64,000 nt of DNA, taken from positions 558,001 through 622,000 of the forward strand of contig NZ_FXWG01000003.1 of assembly GCF_900177715.1 (NCBI RefSeq), read 5' to 3'. The notes beneath the pieces are model-generated. The model made no database searches. It worked only from the letters and a program-made list of their open reading frames with translations, and was not told the origin of the DNA. The translations under genes were made by a program, and so were the position numbers. Below are positions 62,744 to 64,000 of the stretch, one piece after another (position 1 is the first letter of the stretch; the number at the start of each line of letters is the position of its first letter). The DNA is from Altererythrobacter xiamenensis (GTDB lineage: Bacteria > Pseudomonadota > Alphaproteobacteria > Sphingomonadales > Sphingomonadaceae).

Positions 62744-64000
62744 TCAGTTCTTGTCCTCGGCGCCGTGCTCCAGCGGGTCGCGGGCAAGCCGAAGCACGAC
62801 GCGGGTTCCGCCGGCTTCATTGGTCGAAAAAGTCATGTCGCCGCCGTGCTCGTCGACGATCTTGTTGACGATTGCGAGGCCCAGGCCAGTGCCTTTCTCT
62901 CGCGTTGTCATGTATGGTTCGGTAATTCGCTCGCGTTCCTGCGGCAGCCCGACGCCGTTATCCTCGACCGTAACGGTAAGCATGGTATCGGAACTTTCCA
63001 TCTTCACACCGATCCGCCCGCGATAGTCCGGCTCTTCCGTTTGTGCACGAGCTTCGACCGCCTCCACCGCATTTTTCAGAACATTGGTCATCGCCTGGCC
63101 GACCTGGTGGCGATCACAGCTGATGATCGGATCTTCGACCTCGTCGAGCGACAAGGCGAAATCGACTTGCGGATGCGCGACTTCCTGCAGGAAAAGTGCC
63201 TGCCGAAGGAGATCGACCGCGTCTTCCTGGCGAAAATTGGGCTTGGGCAAGCGGGCGAAGGAGCTGAACTCGTCGACCATTTTCCTAAGGTCGCCGACCT
63301 GGCGTATGATCGTGCCCGTCAACTCGTCGAAAAGCTCGCCGTCGATTTCGATCTGCTTGCGATAGCGGCGGTTGAGACGCTCGGTAGCCAGCTGGATTGG
63401 CGTGAGCGGATTCTTGATTTCATGGGCAATACGGCGAGCCACATCGGACCACGCGGCCTGCCTCTGGTCGAGCAACTGGCGCGTGATGTCTTCAAAGGTG
63501 ATGACCTGGCCACCTTTCTCCGGTGCTAGTTTGACCGCCAGCGTGAGCAATTCCTCGCCGCGCTGGTGCGTGACGACACCGCTTGACACCCCGGATTCGG
63601 CCAACTGAGCGATCTGAGGGGAAAGACTCGCCAGATTTCGGCCGACTGGAGAGCCGCCCCCCTCCCCGATCAGGAGCGTCTGGGCAGAGCCGTTGATCAG
63701 CTGGACCCGCCCTTCCCCGTCCAGCGAGATGACCCCGGAGGTTACGGATTCCAGGACCGCTTCAGTGAATGCGCGCCGGTCATCGATCTGGCGATTGGCA
63801 CTGACCAGCGCATCGGTCTGCTTTTCCAACTGCGCCGTCATCCGATTGAAAGCGCGGTTCAGAAGTCCGATCTCGTCGGCCCCTGTCCGGCCAGATACCC
63901 GAAGCGCGAAGTTCCCTGCGCCTACCTTGCGCGCAGCCCCGACCAGTTCGGTAAGCGGTTCCACCTGACGATCGGCGAACCGCAATGCAAACCACACGGC
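62744..64000 (-). CDS. ntrY: Sensor histidine kinase NtrY, C-terminal part (5' end outside the window)
   Basis: 418 residues up to the window edge. It has a HAMP-like linker (QVEPLTELVGAARKVGAGNFALRVSGR, EIGLLNRAFNRMTAQLEK), a PAS domain (ESVTSGVISLDGEGRVQLINGSAQ), the phosphoacceptor block RRIAHEIKNPLTPIQLATERL and an ATPase domain with NVLKNAVEAVE, VEDNGVGLP and KGTGLGLAIV. Membrane segments and sensor region lie upstream. Pairs with ntrX. Confidence 0.93.
   Translation of the reverse strand, partial: AVWFALRFADRQVEPLTELVGAARKVGAGNFALRVSGRTGADEIGLLNRAFNRMTAQLEKQTDALVSANRQIDDRRAFTEAVLESVTSGVISLDGEGRVQLINGSAQTLLIGEGGGSPVGRNLASLSPQIAQLAESGVSSGVVTHQRGEELLTLAVKLAPEKGGQVITFEDITRQLLDQRQAAWSDVARRIAHEIKNPLTPIQLATERLNRRYRKQIEIDGELFDELTGTIIRQVGDLRKMVDEFSSFARLPKPNFRQEDAVDLLRQALFLQEVAHPQVDFALSLDEVEDPIISCDRHQVGQAMTNVLKNAVEAVEARAQTEEPDYRGRIGVKMESSDTMLTVTVEDNGVGLPQERERITEPYMTTREKGTGLGLAIVNKIVDEHGGDMTFSTNEAGGTRVVLRLARDPLEHGAEDKN

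Noticed and set aside
1..64000. CRISPR array, insertion sequence or prophage
   Set aside because: No regularly spaced direct repeats, transposase or phage structural genes were seen; XerC fits the chromosomal housekeeping form.

Overview
The window is chromosomal DNA from a GC-rich alphaproteobacterium, most likely Sphingomonadales and probably near Erythrobacter/Qipengyuania. The evidence is an archaeal/eukaryotic-type ProRS, a tandem-domain Hfq, the bifunctional alpha/beta-hydrolase-OsmC protein, the PBP-activator/rsmI/yraN/gshB block and the hflX-hfq-ntrX-ntrY block. Genes are dense, often overlap as ATGA/GTGA/TTGA, and are almost all housekeeping. I see no phage, insertion sequence, CRISPR array or antibiotic-resistance island.

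Layout. 1-2.5 kb: a partial DOMON-like protein, a NamZ/DUF1343 muramidase-like protein and an Asp/Asn beta-hydroxylase-like protein. 2.5-6.8 kb: a DUF2185 protein, a CoxE-type vWA protein and a MoxR ATPase on the minus strand, split by a soluble chemotaxis receptor on the plus strand. 7-10.2 kb: a hydrolase-OsmC fusion and parE. 10.2-13.6 kb: PBP activator | rsmI-yraN-gshB. 13.6-17.7 kb: rph-rdgB and hemW-xerC on the minus strand with an inverted CAP-domain gene between them. 17.8-27.6 kb: the heat-shock block hrcA-grpE, a DUF885 peptidase, a glycine-zipper lipoprotein, a compact minus-strand trio (PCuAC copper chaperone, HEMTH metallopeptidase-like protein, 6-TM protein), dnaK-dnaJ and an MBL hydrolase.

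27.5-35.7 kb: a patatin-like lipase divergent from radA, with a candidate SOS box between them, then cvpA, a NifU-like scaffold, an MHS transporter, alr and phaR. 35.8-42.2 kb: proS, an M28 peptidase, rnr, a peroxiredoxin-like protein and a UspA. 42.3-47.1 kb: pyruvate dehydrogenase E2 and lpdA, then a CPA2 antiporter. 47.2-48.6 kb: an EAL protein with an amputated GGDEF domain, and tRNA-Ser(UGA). 48.7-59.3 kb: a long plus-strand run from a class IV aminotransferase and a sulfotransferase-like protein through cell-wall genes (MltB, RlpA-like/SPOR, Dac) to tmk-holB-metG-tatD-MBL-58 aa membrane protein-mazG. 59.3-64 kb: ntrY-ntrX-hfq-hflX on the minus strand.

The coherent themes are protein quality control (HrcA/GrpE/DnaK/DnaJ), peptidoglycan turnover, RNA processing (RNase PH, RNase R, Hfq, HflX), tRNA charging (ProRS, MetRS) and nucleotide hygiene (RdgB, MazG). 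No obviously new large system is present. The most notable items are the tandem Hfq with a structured leader, an SOS-like box at radA, two similar RpoH-type promoters at hrcA and dnaK, a metallopeptidase-like gene with no ATG/GTG/TTG start, an E2 with two subunit-binding domains, and several proteins that have lost a canonical residue or motif (RlpA-like, NifU-like, NtrX, EAL protein).
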